Shown here: positions 35,206-44,791 of the stretch, piece after piece | Position numbering within the stretch: position 1 is the first letter of the stretch | Layout: the number at the start of each line of letters is the position of its first letter | DNA from: an uncultured archaeon | GTDB lineage: Archaea > Thermoplasmatota > Thermoplasmata > Thermoplasmatales > Thermoplasmataceae | DNA length: 64,000 bases | NCBI GenBank assembly: GCA_000965745.1 | Contig: CP009479.1 | Span: 1,312,457 to 1,376,456 of the forward strand | Direction: 5' to 3' | Program-made: the position numbers and the translations under genes | Notes under the pieces: model-generated | What the model saw: the letters and a program-made list of their open reading frames with translations, nothing else | The model's database searches: none | What the model was told of the DNA's origin: nothing

Positions 35206-36351
35206 TCAACTCTGATAGTTTCTTGACCTTATGAGCCTTATATTGAATTCCCCGACGGCATCCCTGTCTATCTGGTGGTGACAGTTCTTGCACTCTAGGG
35301 ACAGGTCATCCTTCAGGCTGAAGGTAAAATTCCCGCAGCTGGGGCAGGCGCTCCTCACCCAGAAATTCTCAGGTTTGAGCATTTCCCTGCTGCTTCTGGG
35401 AAGGATCTGTTCGGGCTGCTGGTCCTGCACATTACCTTCATCAGGGTGCGGAACAGGCTCGCTCTGCCGGGCGGCCCTCTCTTGCGTGGCTTTGCTGAAA
35501 AGGGTTATGAAACTGTAAACCCCCACGAGGGACCAGACTATCAGAAACCCGTACATTATGTATGGCACAAGCGGGATCTGGTTCAACTGGAGTATGATGT
35601 TGAACTGTGAAACCGTAAAACCGGAAACGATAGAGCGCAAGAGCCCGAACCTGATGTAAATGTAATTCATTACAAAGAAGCTCACGAAGTTCAGTATTGA
35701 TGACCCTATGTCCACGGAGGTAAGAAGCGAAGCTATGCCTGCGGCCAGTACGATCACGGGTAGCTCAGCCTGTTTTAGACTCCGGTCCGGGTTAAGAAAA
35801 GCTTTCAGGCTGAGTTTCCTGCTGAAAGAAAGGTACAGTAATGTTAGTGCAGAAATGGGCAGAAATTGAACTATTATTGATTGTGAAACGGTTGAGCCTA
35901 TGAAAACGAAGTTCTGAGCCGGAAGGCTCATTCTGAGAACAGGATCATTTGCATAAGAGGAGCTTATCTGAGGAGAAATGAGGGATAGAACAAGTTCTAT
36001 CAGGATGAATATTGAAAGGTACCTGAAGAAGGAAACCCTGTTGGATGGCCTCACCCCAACTGACAGGCCTTCTCTTCCAACGAAGAGTGTGGCTATGGAG
36101 CCTGTAACTATGACGGCGCTTATGGCAAGGAGAATATAGATAAGCATCGGGTTTGCTGTCAGATCCAGCAGGAAATAACTGTATGGATTCAACGCCGATA
36201 TTTCTCCTGTGGACGAGATGGTCCCGGGGAGAAGGGCATAGAACGAAATGATAGCTGAAAGAATCCCAAAAACTCCAAACGCGAACAATGCTCTGGCAAA
36301 AAGATGCCCTATCAGGTCAGTCCTCGGAGATGGGATTTGCTCGTCATCCAT
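35206..36351 (-). CDS. Polytopic membrane protein with C-terminal zinc ribbon
   Basis: A 381-residue protein with about seven membrane helices, a charged linker (residues 290-325) and a C-terminal zinc ribbon made by CPSCG and CKNCHH. The ribbon probably faces the cytosol. I do not recognise the family; similar zinc-ribbon membrane proteins are frequent in Thermoplasmata and may serve in signalling or protein quality control, which is inference. Confidence 0.75.
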   Translation of the reverse strand: MDDEQIPSPRTDLIGHLFARALFAFGVFGILSAIISFYALLPGTISSTGEISALNPYSYFLLDLTANPMLIYILLAISAVIVTGSIATLFVGREGLSVGVRPSNRVSFFRYLSIFILIELVLSLISPQISSSYANDPVLRMSLPAQNFVFIGSTVSQSIIVQFLPISALTLLYLSFSRKLSLKAFLNPDRSLKQAELPVIVLAAGIASLLTSVDIGSSILNFVSFFVMNYIYIRFGLLRSIVSGFTVSQFNIILQLNQIPLVPYIMYGFLIVWSLVGVYSFITLFSKATQERAARQSEPVPHPDEGNVQDQQPEQILPRSSREMLKPENFWVRSACPSCGNFTFSLKDDLSLECKNCHHQIDRDAVGEFNIRLIRSRNYQS

Positions 36352-36514
36352 TAATAATACATCGAAGCGATATTATTATTGTTTTCTGAACTGTGCAAAA
36401 GTGTATTGCCGTGCCAATGCAACTTGTTTGTCCAACAAGCTAAAACTTTGAGGCAGGCACTTTTCTTTTGCTAAACAGTGTTCCAACCGTTCCAGTTTCT
36501 CCTTTATATATTGA

Positions 36515-36534
36515 TAGTTTCCCGCTCGAAACTA
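36515..36534. promoter_or_regulatory. Perfect 7-base inverted repeat in front of the 36572 gene
   Basis: TAGTTTC (36515-36521) and GAAACTA (36528-36534) flank a six-base spacer, between the TATA-like CTTTATATATTG (36501-36512) and AATATTTATATTC (36550-36562). The position is suited to an operator. The rest of the 36352-36571 gap shows only a short CTTGTTTGTCCAACAAG hairpin near 36422. Confidence 0.4.
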
Positions 36535-36571
36535 CCGCAATAGTTAAGAAGCAATATTTATATTCATTAAT

Positions 36572-37180
36572 ATGCAAAAGGCGCGCTGCGTCCGCATCGT
36601 CTACAGAGACAGCTATATCACCTCATTCAGGAGAATGATAAAAAACAAGCTGGTTCTTGCCTCTTTTGTTCTGATTTCTTTGGGCATCATCCTGTTCGCT
36701 ATATCTCTGCAGCAGGCTCAAGTCATCGATTCCAAGCTCATCCAAACAGGTTCCGTTGCCGTCGACAACAGTTCATATTCAAGCGTTTACTTTGGGGAAC
36801 CTGCAAACCTTAACTCAACACTCACGTTCGTAATCCCTTCAAACCATGCTGTTCAGTACAAGATTTACAGCATCAACAACTATACGGTGAATTTCCACGC
36901 CAAGACTTCCATTGCCCTTGTCTCCGAGGGCTATGCTTTCAATGGCACCAAAGTCGATGTCAAACCCGTATCCAACCCTCAGGGACAGGAATATATGATG
37001 ATGCTCAAATCAAACAACGGAGCCTCGTTTAAAGTCTATGCAGACATCACTGCCAATATATTTCTGGCTGAACCCTCAAACAAGAATGTAGGCGGTCCTG
37101 GTGTGATGTTTGGAATGGTCGGGGCAGTTTTGCTCGCAGCAAAAATATCTTTCATATACGGGCAGCTGAAAACAATTTGA
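36572..37180 (+). CDS. Secreted-domain membrane protein of unknown function
   Basis: A 202-residue protein with one hydrophobic helix near residues 27-46 and a second near the C-terminus (about 177-195), with an extracellular beta-rich part between them carrying N-x-S/T sites. I do not recognise the family. ATG 36572 follows a TATA-like stretch closely; ATG 36635, just before the first helix (MIKNKL), would also fit. Confidence 0.6.
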   Translation: MQKARCVRIVYRDSYITSFRRMIKNKLVLASFVLISLGIILFAISLQQAQVIDSKLIQTGSVAVDNSSYSSVYFGEPANLNSTLTFVIPSNHAVQYKIYSINNYTVNFHAKTSIALVSEGYAFNGTKVDVKPVSNPQGQEYMMMLKSNNGASFKVYADITANIFLAEPSNKNVGGPGVMFGMVGAVLLAAKISFIYGQLKTI

Positions 37181-37215
37181 TTTGTCAAATAAATTTTGGA
37201 GGGAATGGATCCAAC

Positions 37216-37929
37216 TCATTCCAGAAATACAGAGATCCTCTTGCTTATCTTTCCTTTTACCAGTGAAGTCTTGAACTTGACTGTTCCAACCTCGCTGGTG
37301 TTTTTCACATTTGTTCCAATCTCATGCTGCAACGGCAGGTCTCCTATCTTCAGCACCCTGATCTTGTCAAAGTCAGGAACCTCGTTCTTGCTAATGGCCA
37401 TGAGATCGCTGTCATTCTGGAACTCTTCCTTTGAGAGGTAGAATGTCTCGGTATCGAGGCCGCTCTTCAATGCCTTGTTGGCCTCATCCTCAAGAGATTT
37501 GACCATTTCCTCGCTGATTTCGTCAACCCCGATATCAATCCATGCCTGGTCCTCATAAGTCTGGTTTATTCTGTTTGTGGCCCTATAGAGGCGGAATGCA
37601 AGAGAAGTTATAACCTTCAGAGCTGTCCTGAACTTCATGTGCTGATATCTTATGTCCCAGTTGATTACCTGGTGTACCGGCTTCCCTTTTACGTCTTCTG
37701 AATAGGTGTCAAGAGACATAATGTGGACTTCATTGCCATCTGACCATACATCATTTATCGGGTATGTCCTGCCATCAATGATTACCTGCCCCTTGTCATT
37801 AGGCTGTCCTCCACCGGTGGGGTAAAAGACAGTCCTGTCTACAATAAGATCGGTGAATTCGAACCATTTAACGGTGCCATCGCACTCCTTCAGATAGGCA
37901 TCGTCAAGATAGAGAAGCTCTGTATCCAT
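37216..37929 (-). CDS. alaX: AlaX-like alanyl-tRNA editing protein, zinc ligands lost
   Basis: A 237-residue AlaX-family protein, which normally clears mischarged Ser- or Gly-tRNA-Ala. The fold motifs FYPTGGGQP (residues 35-43) and the C-terminal NTSEVG are clear. The zinc site is not: the HxxxH that should read HTALH is RTALK (R101, K105), and the CxxxH that should read CGGTH is EIGTN (E203, N207). All four ligands are therefore replaced. The start ATG 37929 is preferred, since the upstream 32 residues from 38025 do not match the family. It may bind tRNA without editing, or use another mechanism. Confidence 0.82.
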   Translation of the reverse strand: MDTELLYLDDAYLKECDGTVKWFEFTDLIVDRTVFYPTGGGQPNDKGQVIIDGRTYPINDVWSDGNEVHIMSLDTYSEDVKGKPVHQVINWDIRYQHMKFRTALKVITSLAFRLYRATNRINQTYEDQAWIDIGVDEISEEMVKSLEDEANKALKSGLDTETFYLSKEEFQNDSDLMAISKNEVPDFDKIRVLKIGDLPLQHEIGTNVKNTSEVGTVKFKTSLVKGKISKRISVFLE

Positions 37930-38112
37930 ATGAGCTTGATTGCCCCTTTTTTTATTAATCTTTTCTGATTGGCTGAAATCATGAGACAAATTTTCCCCTG
38001 GAACAGGATAGTGACCATGGCGCATTCATCAGGTCAGTCCCATGGGTTTTGCTTTACAATTCCGGCTAAAGATTATTATGCCCCATAAGACTAATTCAGA
38101 GGATCAAGCTCA

Positions 38113-38829
38113 ATGGTGAATGAATGCATCCTCATGGAGGGAATTACAAAAACTTACGATAAGAACGTGGCTCTCAGCAACATGAATATGCGGATACCCT
38201 GCGGCGAGCGATATGCTCTTTTAGGGCCGAATGGGGCCGGCAAGTCAACCACTCTGAAGCTCCTGGTTGGCCTGCTTTTCCCGGATCAGGGAGAAATAGG
38301 TATAATGGGAAATGACCCCCGCTCCATGGGGGCAAAGGAAATAATCGGGTACCTGCCCGAGGACGCGTCTCCGTATGTAAACCTGTCAGTCAGGGAGAAT
38401 CTTGAATATCTCGCTTCACTCCGGGGGTTGAGCGACATCAGGGAGAGGGCGGACGATCTCATGGACACACTCGATCTGCGGGAGTATGAGAAGTATAAGG
38501 TCAACAAACTCTCGCGCGGGAACAGGCAGAAGCTCTCGATTGGGCTCTCTATTATCCACAAGCCCAAGGTTGTTTTGCTGGACGAACCATTGAACTATCT
38601 GGACATACCCACGCAGGAGGCAGTAACGTCGCTTTTCAACTCGCTTGATGCAACGATTCTCTGTTCCACGCATATAATGTCCATTGCAGAAAAGCTCACG
38701 GAGAATATACTTATAATTGCCAAAGGGAACGTTGTGTGGAGCGGAAGCATGAATGACCTCAGGTCCCTGGGTACTGAAGAGGAATCGGTTGAGCACATTG
38801 TGTCGAAGTTGATGGTCAATGTTCGGTAA
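38113..38829 (+). CDS. ABC transporter ATP-binding protein
   Basis: A 238-residue ATPase. Walker [10 protein letters not shown] is at residues 38-46, the signature reads [12 protein letters not shown], and Walker B is [12 protein letters not shown]. The H-loop histidine follows in CSTHIMS. It belongs to the exporter type (as in Nat/YhaP or ABC-2 systems). It overlaps the permease gene by 11 bases. Confidence 0.93.
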   Translation: MVNECILMEGITKTYDKNVALSNMNMRIPCGERYALLGPNGAGKSTTLKLLVGLLFPDQGEIGIMGNDPRSMGAKEIIGYLPEDASPYVNLSVRENLEYLASLRGLSDIRERADDLMDTLDLREYEKYKVNKLSRGNRQKLSIGLSIIHKPKVVLLDEPLNYLDIPTQEAVTSLFNSLDATILCSTHIMSIAEKLTENILIIAKGNVVWSGSMNDLRSLGTEEESVEHIVSKLMVNVR

Positions 38830-40231
38830 GATACTCCTGTTCCTACTGCGGACACGGTTCACAGCCCCTTTTCTCATTCTTATTGCGGTTTTCATAACGT
38901 ATGATACTTTCATATCGCTGACTGTATCAGGAACATCTTCCCAGTTCTCTTTCCTCCTGGTCTTTTCATTCTTCCTCTTCCTTATGAACATGCTGATATT
39001 TTTCGGCACATTCGGGGGGAGCAAATCAGACAGGGATTTTCTGTTTGCCCTGCCTTTGCCCCGGAAGGAACTAGTTCTTTCCATGTATATTACGAGGTTT
39101 CTCTCAATAGGGATAATCTTCGTATTCGTTATTGGTTACATAGTTCCGGGAATATCCGGAACTCTTTCAGACAAGATTCTCATTATTTTCAATATTGTCC
39201 TTGGATCTTTGCTTCTGACAGCCGTTGCAACTGCAGCCACCACTCTATCCGTCTCAAGGAAGGCGGTTCTTGCACTCGCATTCACTCTATGGGGTGCACT
39301 TGCAATACCTTACATAGGGTTCCCGTACTCGTACCTTTCAGCCCTGAGCGGGCACCTGCTCTACGGAACAGTCCTTATGGTGGCCGTGAGCATTCCCATG
39401 AATTTCTTCGCCCTTAGAAGAGTGTACGATGTTGAGCTTGGCACAGCAAAGAACACACTGACATCCTCTGCCGAAATGAAGGGGAAGTCAACCAGATTCG
39501 GTTCAAGCCCTTCCAGGAGCATATTGAAGTACTACTTCACAAACATCAACATATCCGGGAGGACAAACATGGGAGGAAATGTCACGGTCACTTCCAGGGG
39601 TTTCAAGCTCAGGAACGGAATGCTCTTCACTACCATGCTGGCAGTTGTATACTTTGTGATCGCCTCCAGGTCTGTTCCATCCGGGGGCCTTCCCGTGAAC
39701 ATGGTTATATTCCTGGCTACCGGTTACCTGGGCGTATTTGCCCCTCTTATACTGAGCATGGGGGTTATCTCCTTTGAACGGGCATGGCTTTCTTTTGTAG
39801 CTGTTCCAACCAGCTTCTATATGAGGAACGTGCTCATCAGTAAACAGTTCCAGGTTTTTGCCCTCCTTTCACCTTTCACGGCAGCCAGCATTGTAATGCA
39901 TTTTTACGGGCTCCAGGGCGCATTTAACTCCGCGGTAGTTTCGGGCATACTGGCACCTGCTTCGGTTTCCATATTTCTGTACCTTTCAACCAAGGTCACA
40001 GTGGTGCAGATAAAGGACACTGAGATGATGCCTGCAAGGTACAGCATAAGGCAGATGCTCCAGATTATGCCTACGCTCCTGCTGTTTGTCCTGGCCTACC
40101 TGTCCGCACTTCTTCTGGAAGTGGCAATAGCCTCCTCAGCCATAGTCCTTGCCATTTCAGCATTGCTGATGTTTAACAGAAAGATGTGGGAAAAATCTGC
40201 AAGCAAGCTAACGGAAAGGGGATTTGTTTGA
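38819..40231 (+). CDS. ABC-2 type permease
   Basis: A 470-residue membrane protein with about twelve hydrophobic segments, coupled by an 11-base overlap to the ATPase gene. It has a large loop near residues 205-260. The substrate is unknown; such pairs export drugs, sodium, lipids or peptides. Confidence 0.85.
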   Translation: MFGKILLFLLRTRFTAPFLILIAVFITYDTFISLTVSGTSSQFSFLLVFSFFLFLMNMLIFFGTFGGSKSDRDFLFALPLPRKELVLSMYITRFLSIGIIFVFVIGYIVPGISGTLSDKILIIFNIVLGSLLLTAVATAATTLSVSRKAVLALAFTLWGALAIPYIGFPYSYLSALSGHLLYGTVLMVAVSIPMNFFALRRVYDVELGTAKNTLTSSAEMKGKSTRFGSSPSRSILKYYFTNINISGRTNMGGNVTVTSRGFKLRNGMLFTTMLAVVYFVIASRSVPSGGLPVNMVIFLATGYLGVFAPLILSMGVISFERAWLSFVAVPTSFYMRNVLISKQFQVFALLSPFTAASIVMHFYGLQGAFNSAVVSGILAPASVSIFLYLSTKVTVVQIKDTEMMPARYSIRQMLQIMPTLLLFVLAYLSALLLEVAIASSAIVLAISALLMFNRKMWEKSASKLTERGFV

Positions 40232-40301
40232 TGCATGAGGTTTCGCAAGATGCATCTGAACAAGTGATCAACTATTTTTACAGGATACCTATTACTGTCC
40301 G

Positions 40302-41588
40302 TTGCTCAAAAACGAACTTGACTTTCTTTACGGCCTTATGAGGGAGGGCGTAAAGCTTGATCTCAGCATCATGGGTTTATTCTCGGAACTAGTAGGCCAC
40401 CCTGAGCTGGAATTCAACTCCTTCCACGTTGCAGGCACAAACGGCAAGGGATCAACAGCATCATTTATCTACAACATCTTGAGGCAGAAATACAGGACGG
40501 GCCTTTACACTTCCCCGCACCTCGTCAAATTCAACGAAAGAATAATCTTCGGTCTTGACCAGATAGACGACGAGTACATCGGCAACTTCATAAGCAAATA
40601 CAGAAAAACTATTCTCGATCTTGCCGGAACCAACAGGAACCCGACATTCTTTGAAACCACTACCCTTCTGGCTTTCAAATACTTCGCAGACATGAAAGCT
40701 GAATACGCTGCTGTCGAAGTGGGCCTTGGCGGGCGGCTCGATTCTACAAATATCATAACTCCTGAAATAAGCATCATAACCCAGATAGGCTACGAACATG
40801 CGGACAAGCTCGGATGCTCACTTACTGCCATAGCCACCGAAAAGGCCGGAATAATCAAGAAAGGGATACCTGTGGTGCTCTCCGACGAAAAGCCCGAAGT
40901 CCTCAAGACTATAAAATCAATAGCAGAGGCCAGGGGTTCTGAATTGTTTCTCGCTCCTGCTGAAAGCAAAGTCAAAAAATTAAGCATCACGGAAGAGGGA
41001 ACGAGGTTTACGCTTGTGACTGATAACGACAAATACGAAATCGAGACCACGATTCTGGGAGATTTCCAGGTGCGCAATATTGCCACTGCGGTAGTAGCCC
41101 TTGAACACAGCAATGCTGAATCACTGACAGCGAAAGACGTGGAGAAGGGCATACACGAATCAAGATGGCCTGCAAGGGTCGAAGTAATAAAATCCAGCCC
41201 CAAGGTCGTGATCGATTCTGCACACAACCCCCCTGCGGCATTCTCACTCGTGAAGACATTCAGAAAAGTCTTCAGGAAGAAGCCTCTTCTCGTCGTGGGG
41301 ATGCTTTCGGACAAGGATGCTTATTCCTACCTTTCGGTCCTGAAACAGCTATCTGACAAGATAGTGTTTACCTCACCCAGGGAGGAGCACAGGGCAATGG
41401 ACCCCGAAAAGATGAACCGGCTCTATGGCGGGATGTTCCGGAACTCGCTTGTAGTGAAAGACCCGGTTGAAGCATACGAATATGCCCTTGGAAAATCAGG
41501 TCTTATACTGGTCACAGGCTCCATGTACCTGGTTGGGCTTATAAAAGGATATGAGAATGGAGAGGTCATGCCGTATGATCTTAATTAA
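40302..41588 (+). CDS. folC: Folylpolyglutamate synthase/dihydrofolate synthase family
   Basis: A 428-residue Mur-ligase-fold enzyme that adds glutamate to folates or to a folate-like pterin. The P-loop reads AGTNGKGST (about residues 45-53), followed by the TSPHLVKFNERI region; VGLGGRLDSTN and VIDSAHNPPA are also typical. Thermoplasmatales use tetrahydrofolate-type cofactors with the ThyX present here, so a folate role is plausible. The start is TTG 40302, which has no strong ribosome binding site. Confidence 0.92.
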   Translation: MLKNELDFLYGLMREGVKLDLSIMGLFSELVGHPELEFNSFHVAGTNGKGSTASFIYNILRQKYRTGLYTSPHLVKFNERIIFGLDQIDDEYIGNFISKYRKTILDLAGTNRNPTFFETTTLLAFKYFADMKAEYAAVEVGLGGRLDSTNIITPEISIITQIGYEHADKLGCSLTAIATEKAGIIKKGIPVVLSDEKPEVLKTIKSIAEARGSELFLAPAESKVKKLSITEEGTRFTLVTDNDKYEIETTILGDFQVRNIATAVVALEHSNAESLTAKDVEKGIHESRWPARVEVIKSSPKVVIDSAHNPPAAFSLVKTFRKVFRKKPLLVVGMLSDKDAYSYLSVLKQLSDKIVFTSPREEHRAMDPEKMNRLYGGMFRNSLVVKDPVEAYEYALGKSGLILVTGSMYLVGLIKGYENGEVMPYDLN

Positions 41589-41671
41589 TTTCTGGTAACA
41601 TTCATGGTTAGAAACGTGGTGTAAAAACTCTTTTGTACTTTCCAAGATTATGCTATTTTTGCTGATGATTC

Positions 41672-42994
41672 ATGGATAATCCTTTCTTTAAATATGCAGG
41701 AAAAAAGAACTTTCTCGTGGGCGATTTGTCCACGCTCGGCGGCTCATTTCAGCCGGAGTCGCTACCCCATCGGGAAAGTCAGATAGAGTTAATGGCCAAT
41801 ACACTGAGCAGTGTTATTAGGGGCACAAGGCCCTCCAATATACTGCTGTACGGGAAGACAGGATCTGGAAAAACATCAGTGGCAACCCATGTTACAAAGA
41901 TGCTAAGGGAAGCGACAGATGACGGAGTCAAGGTATATTATGTAAACTGCCAGATTTACGATTCGCCCTATTCAATCATGGTTTCGCTGGTGAATATGCT
42001 TGCTCCTAACCAGGAGAATGAAATACCTCCGCTGGGATGGCCGCAGGACAGGATATATCTGGAACTCGTACGGAGAATCAACCGAATGGGAAAGTATGTT
42101 ATCCTCATACTTGATGAAATTGACAAGCTTATTAAGAAGAATGGTGGCGACTCGCTTTATGTTCTCCTTAAGCTGCTGGACGACTCTGCAGGCTCAAGGA
42201 CTTCCATAATAGGCATAACAAATGACACTAGCTTCATGGACGGTCTTGATGCAAGAGTTCGCAGCAGGCTGAACCAGGAGAGTGTGCTTTTTCCACCTTA
42301 CAATGCCTCCGAATTGAGGGACATTCTAGTATACAGGCTTGCGGATATAGTAAAACAGGGGTCGGTCGAGGAAGCAGCCATAAATCTTTGCGCTGCTATT
42401 GGGGCTCAGGAGCATGGTGACGCGAGGAAAGCCATAGATCTTATGAGAATATCTATTGAGATGGCAATAAGGGCAGATAACCCCGCAGTTACAGAGGATG
42501 AGGTAGTGAAGGCAAGGGGAAAATTCGAGATGGATGTTATGAGAGAAGCGGTGACAACACTGCCCCTTCAGTCAAAGGTTCTTCTGTTGAGTGCGGTGAT
42601 AACTCAGGAGCTTGACAATTCTCAGATGGTTACAGGGGAGATATATGAGAATTACAAGAGCATATGCAACGAGCTTGGATTCATGCCTTTAAGCACGAGG
42701 AGGATAAGCGATATCCTGTCAGAACTGGAGGACTTCGGCCTACTTACGGCCAAGACAAAGAGCATGGGAAGGTATGGAAGAACACGTTGGATCAGGGTTA
42801 TTGGGGATTACAAGTCGATAAAGAGCCACCTTCTTGAGGATGATCATCTGTCTACTTTCAGCGGAGGGGGCTTGATGAGGCAGACTAGAATCTCCAGCGC
42901 ATCCGACGAGAAGGATGAATGGGGTTATATGAAAGCAACTGACATTGGGGACAAACTTAGTGATCTAGCCAATTCTACGCTTGCAAATGACTGA
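41672..42994 (+). CDS. cdc6: Orc1/Cdc6 replication initiator
   Basis: A 440-residue origin-binding AAA+ protein. Walker A GKTGSGKTS is at residues 61-69, Walker B LILDEIDK near 148, and the sensor region and winged helix (residues 320-400) follow. Such genes often lie beside a replication origin, but the flanking gaps are only 83 and 39 bases and show no clear origin-recognition box series. Confidence 0.93.
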   Translation: MDNPFFKYAGKKNFLVGDLSTLGGSFQPESLPHRESQIELMANTLSSVIRGTRPSNILLYGKTGSGKTSVATHVTKMLREATDDGVKVYYVNCQIYDSPYSIMVSLVNMLAPNQENEIPPLGWPQDRIYLELVRRINRMGKYVILILDEIDKLIKKNGGDSLYVLLKLLDDSAGSRTSIIGITNDTSFMDGLDARVRSRLNQESVLFPPYNASELRDILVYRLADIVKQGSVEEAAINLCAAIGAQEHGDARKAIDLMRISIEMAIRADNPAVTEDEVVKARGKFEMDVMREAVTTLPLQSKVLLLSAVITQELDNSQMVTGEIYENYKSICNELGFMPLSTRRISDILSELEDFGLLTAKTKSMGRYGRTRWIRVIGDYKSIKSHLLEDDHLSTFSGGGLMRQTRISSASDEKDEWGYMKATDIGDKLSDLANSTLAND

Positions 42995-43033
42995 ATTCTA
43001 CCTCTGAAAAGGAAGGGATGTATATGTGCGCCC

Positions 43034-43666
43034 TCAAACTTTTCTGAATATGTAGCACATGTCGTCGGCAATATGGTAGAGGTTGAGCCCGTATTTCTTG
43101 CAGAAGTCGTACGGCGCATCACTCCAGTTGAAATTGTCAATAATTATGAGGAATCTTTCAGATGCGTGCCCCATGAAGGTTTCCAGCTCAAACTCGACGT
43201 GCTGGTACGTATGGTCAGAATCATGAAAGAACATATCTACAGGTGACAGCCTTCCTATCTCTTCCGGGAGAGTCTTGGATGAGTCGCCAAGGATCAACTC
43301 CCATTTTTCACGCAGCTCGTTCGGTACTAACGCTCCCACAGGTATCGGCTCATCTTCACCGAATTTCACTCCGAGGTCAAAACTGACAAGCCGCCCCTCC
43401 GTACCCTTCATAGCGCTGAGTATAGCCGTTGCTGTTGTTCCTGGCCCAACTCCGGTCTCAACCATGACCCTGGGGTGCATCAGCTTTACTGCCGCATACA
43501 TGGACCTCAATTCATCATATGATACCTGCCAGTAGTTCTTGCCTCCAACCCTTGAATCCACGTAATCAACAACAGATTGGGCTTCCGATTCCAGCTCATG
43601 GAATCCCTGCTCATCCGTTCCAAGAAATTTAAGGAAATTATCTCTTTCCGAGGTCCTGTTTGTCAA
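43034..43666 (-). CDS. Class I SAM methyltransferase, CmcI/Methyltransf_24-like
   Basis: A 210-residue methyltransferase. Motif I is VETGVGPGTTATAI near residue 70, the acidic strand VSFDLG follows, and FFHDSDHTYQHV and IIIDNFNW fit the catechol-O-methyltransferase/CmcI-like branch. The substrate is unknown. The TTG start lies inside the end of the upstream UPF0173 gene (29-base overlap), so they are co-translated. Confidence 0.82.
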   Translation of the reverse strand: MTNRTSERDNFLKFLGTDEQGFHELESEAQSVVDYVDSRVGGKNYWQVSYDELRSMYAAVKLMHPRVMVETGVGPGTTATAILSAMKGTEGRLVSFDLGVKFGEDEPIPVGALVPNELREKWELILGDSSKTLPEEIGRLSPVDMFFHDSDHTYQHVEFELETFMGHASERFLIIIDNFNWSDAPYDFCKKYGLNLYHIADDMCYIFRKV

Positions 43667-44348
43667 TTTTTATCACTTCTTCAACTTCGGGGACTATCAC
43701 ATTTACCTGGTGTTTTTCCTCGGTTTCCTTCTTGAATTTCTGCGGGTCTGCCTTTATCAGATCGAAGGTATTGTAGTGCATTGGTATAAAGTATGGCGAT
43801 TTCAGGAGCCCGGCGGCATAGGTAGCTTCGTATTCGCTCATCGTATAGAATCCCCCTATCGGGAGGAGGGAGATGTCAGGCTTGTACAGGTCAGATATTA
43901 TGCTCATGTCGCCGAAAACCCCTGTATCTCCGGCGTGGTATACCGTAATGCCGCTGCTTATCACCATTCCGGCTGGATTCCCTGCATACTTTCCATCGAG
44001 GCTCGAAGAATGAAGGGCAGGAACAGCAGTTACTCTTATGCCGTCAACCTCAGTGGACCCACTGTAGTTGATCGCCCTTATGTCCAGATGTTTATTTTCA
44101 GAATTGAGCATCCATCCAAGTTCAACAAAAGTCACTATCGGAGCCTTATTTTTGCTTGCGATCTCAACAGCGTCACCAAGATGGTCCGAGTGGCCATGTG
44201 TAACAACGACAAGGTCTGCCTTGATATCATCTTTCTTTATCTTTGCCATAGGATTGCCTTCGATGAAGGGATCGACGACAACTTTCTTTCCGAAATCCAG
44301 CGTAAAACAAGCGTGTCCATGCCAGGTTATTTCAACTTTATCGGCCAT
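43638..44348 (-). CDS. UPF0173 metal-dependent hydrolase
   Basis: A 236-residue metallo-beta-lactamase-fold hydrolase of the UPF0173 family. The dizinc motif HGHSDH is at residues 51-56, with the further ligands in PALHSS, HAGDTG and IPMHYN. The substrate of the family is unknown. It leads a two-gene unit with the overlapping methyltransferase. Confidence 0.92.
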   Translation of the reverse strand: MADKVEITWHGHACFTLDFGKKVVVDPFIEGNPMAKIKKDDIKADLVVVTHGHSDHLGDAVEIASKNKAPIVTFVELGWMLNSENKHLDIRAINYSGSTEVDGIRVTAVPALHSSSLDGKYAGNPAGMVISSGITVYHAGDTGVFGDMSIISDLYKPDISLLPIGGFYTMSEYEATYAAGLLKSPYFIPMHYNTFDLIKADPQKFKKETEEKHQVNVIVPEVEEVIKIDKQDLGKR

Positions 44349-44453
44349 ATTTTAGAAATATACGATTATATTTATTTATTGTTGCTAAACCGTGCGTCTG
44401 GTGCACACCGTCTCTTTCTTCATGGACAAGACGGAACTCGCGGAAAAGTAATA

Positions 44454-44465
44454 AGGCCATGGCCT
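44454..44465. promoter_or_regulatory. 12-base palindrome in the hydrolase-tautomerase divergent region
   Basis: AGGCCATGGCCT is a perfect palindrome, about 45 bases before the tautomerase start and upstream of its TATA-like ATATTATAATCG. It may be an operator. The same 12 bases also occur inside the GNAT pseudogene near 12109-12120, which weakens the case somewhat. Confidence 0.3.
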
Positions 44466-44509
44466 GGGAAATGAGCATAGGTATATTATAATCGTAATAA
44501 TGGCGGGTT

Positions 44510-44695
44510 ATGCCAACAATAGAAATTACAGCCAGGCAGATGGATGATGAGCAGAAACGCAATATCGCAAAGGGATTCGCTAAAGTCCTGATCGACAATG
44601 GAGTTCCAGAGAAGTCCATTACCATTCTGTTCAGACATATATCTGACAAAGATATAGCAAAAGGGTCCGGGGCATTCCCGTATTGGGAAGAGTAA
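44510..44695 (+). CDS. 4-oxalocrotonate tautomerase family protein
   Basis: A 61-residue tautomerase subunit. Proline directly after the initiator methionine (PTIEIT) is the catalytic base, and the layout is the classic one: a strand, a long helix (DDEQKRNIAKGFAKVL) and a second strand with ITILFRHIS. The conserved arginines of 4-OT are only partly kept, so the substrate may differ. It is transcribed alone from a TATA box near 44472-44490. Confidence 0.85.
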   Translation: MPTIEITARQMDDEQKRNIAKGFAKVLIDNGVPEKSITILFRHISDKDIAKGSGAFPYWEE

Positions 44696-44791
44696 CTCTT
44701 AACAGCCCTTCTTTGAACTTTCTATTTTATTTTGGTTTTTCTAAGTTATGTAGAAAGATAACTAAAAATTTTAGCTGGCCATTAACCCATC

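Noticed and set aside
41589-41671. Possible replication origin beside cdc6
   Set aside because: The gap is only 83 bases and shows no repeated origin-recognition boxes or long A/T duplex-unwinding stretch; the downstream gap is even shorter.
43710-44474. 254-codon plus-strand frame opposite the UPF0173 hydrolase
   Set aside because: It covers a gene with intact metal motifs on the other strand and has no recognisable domain.
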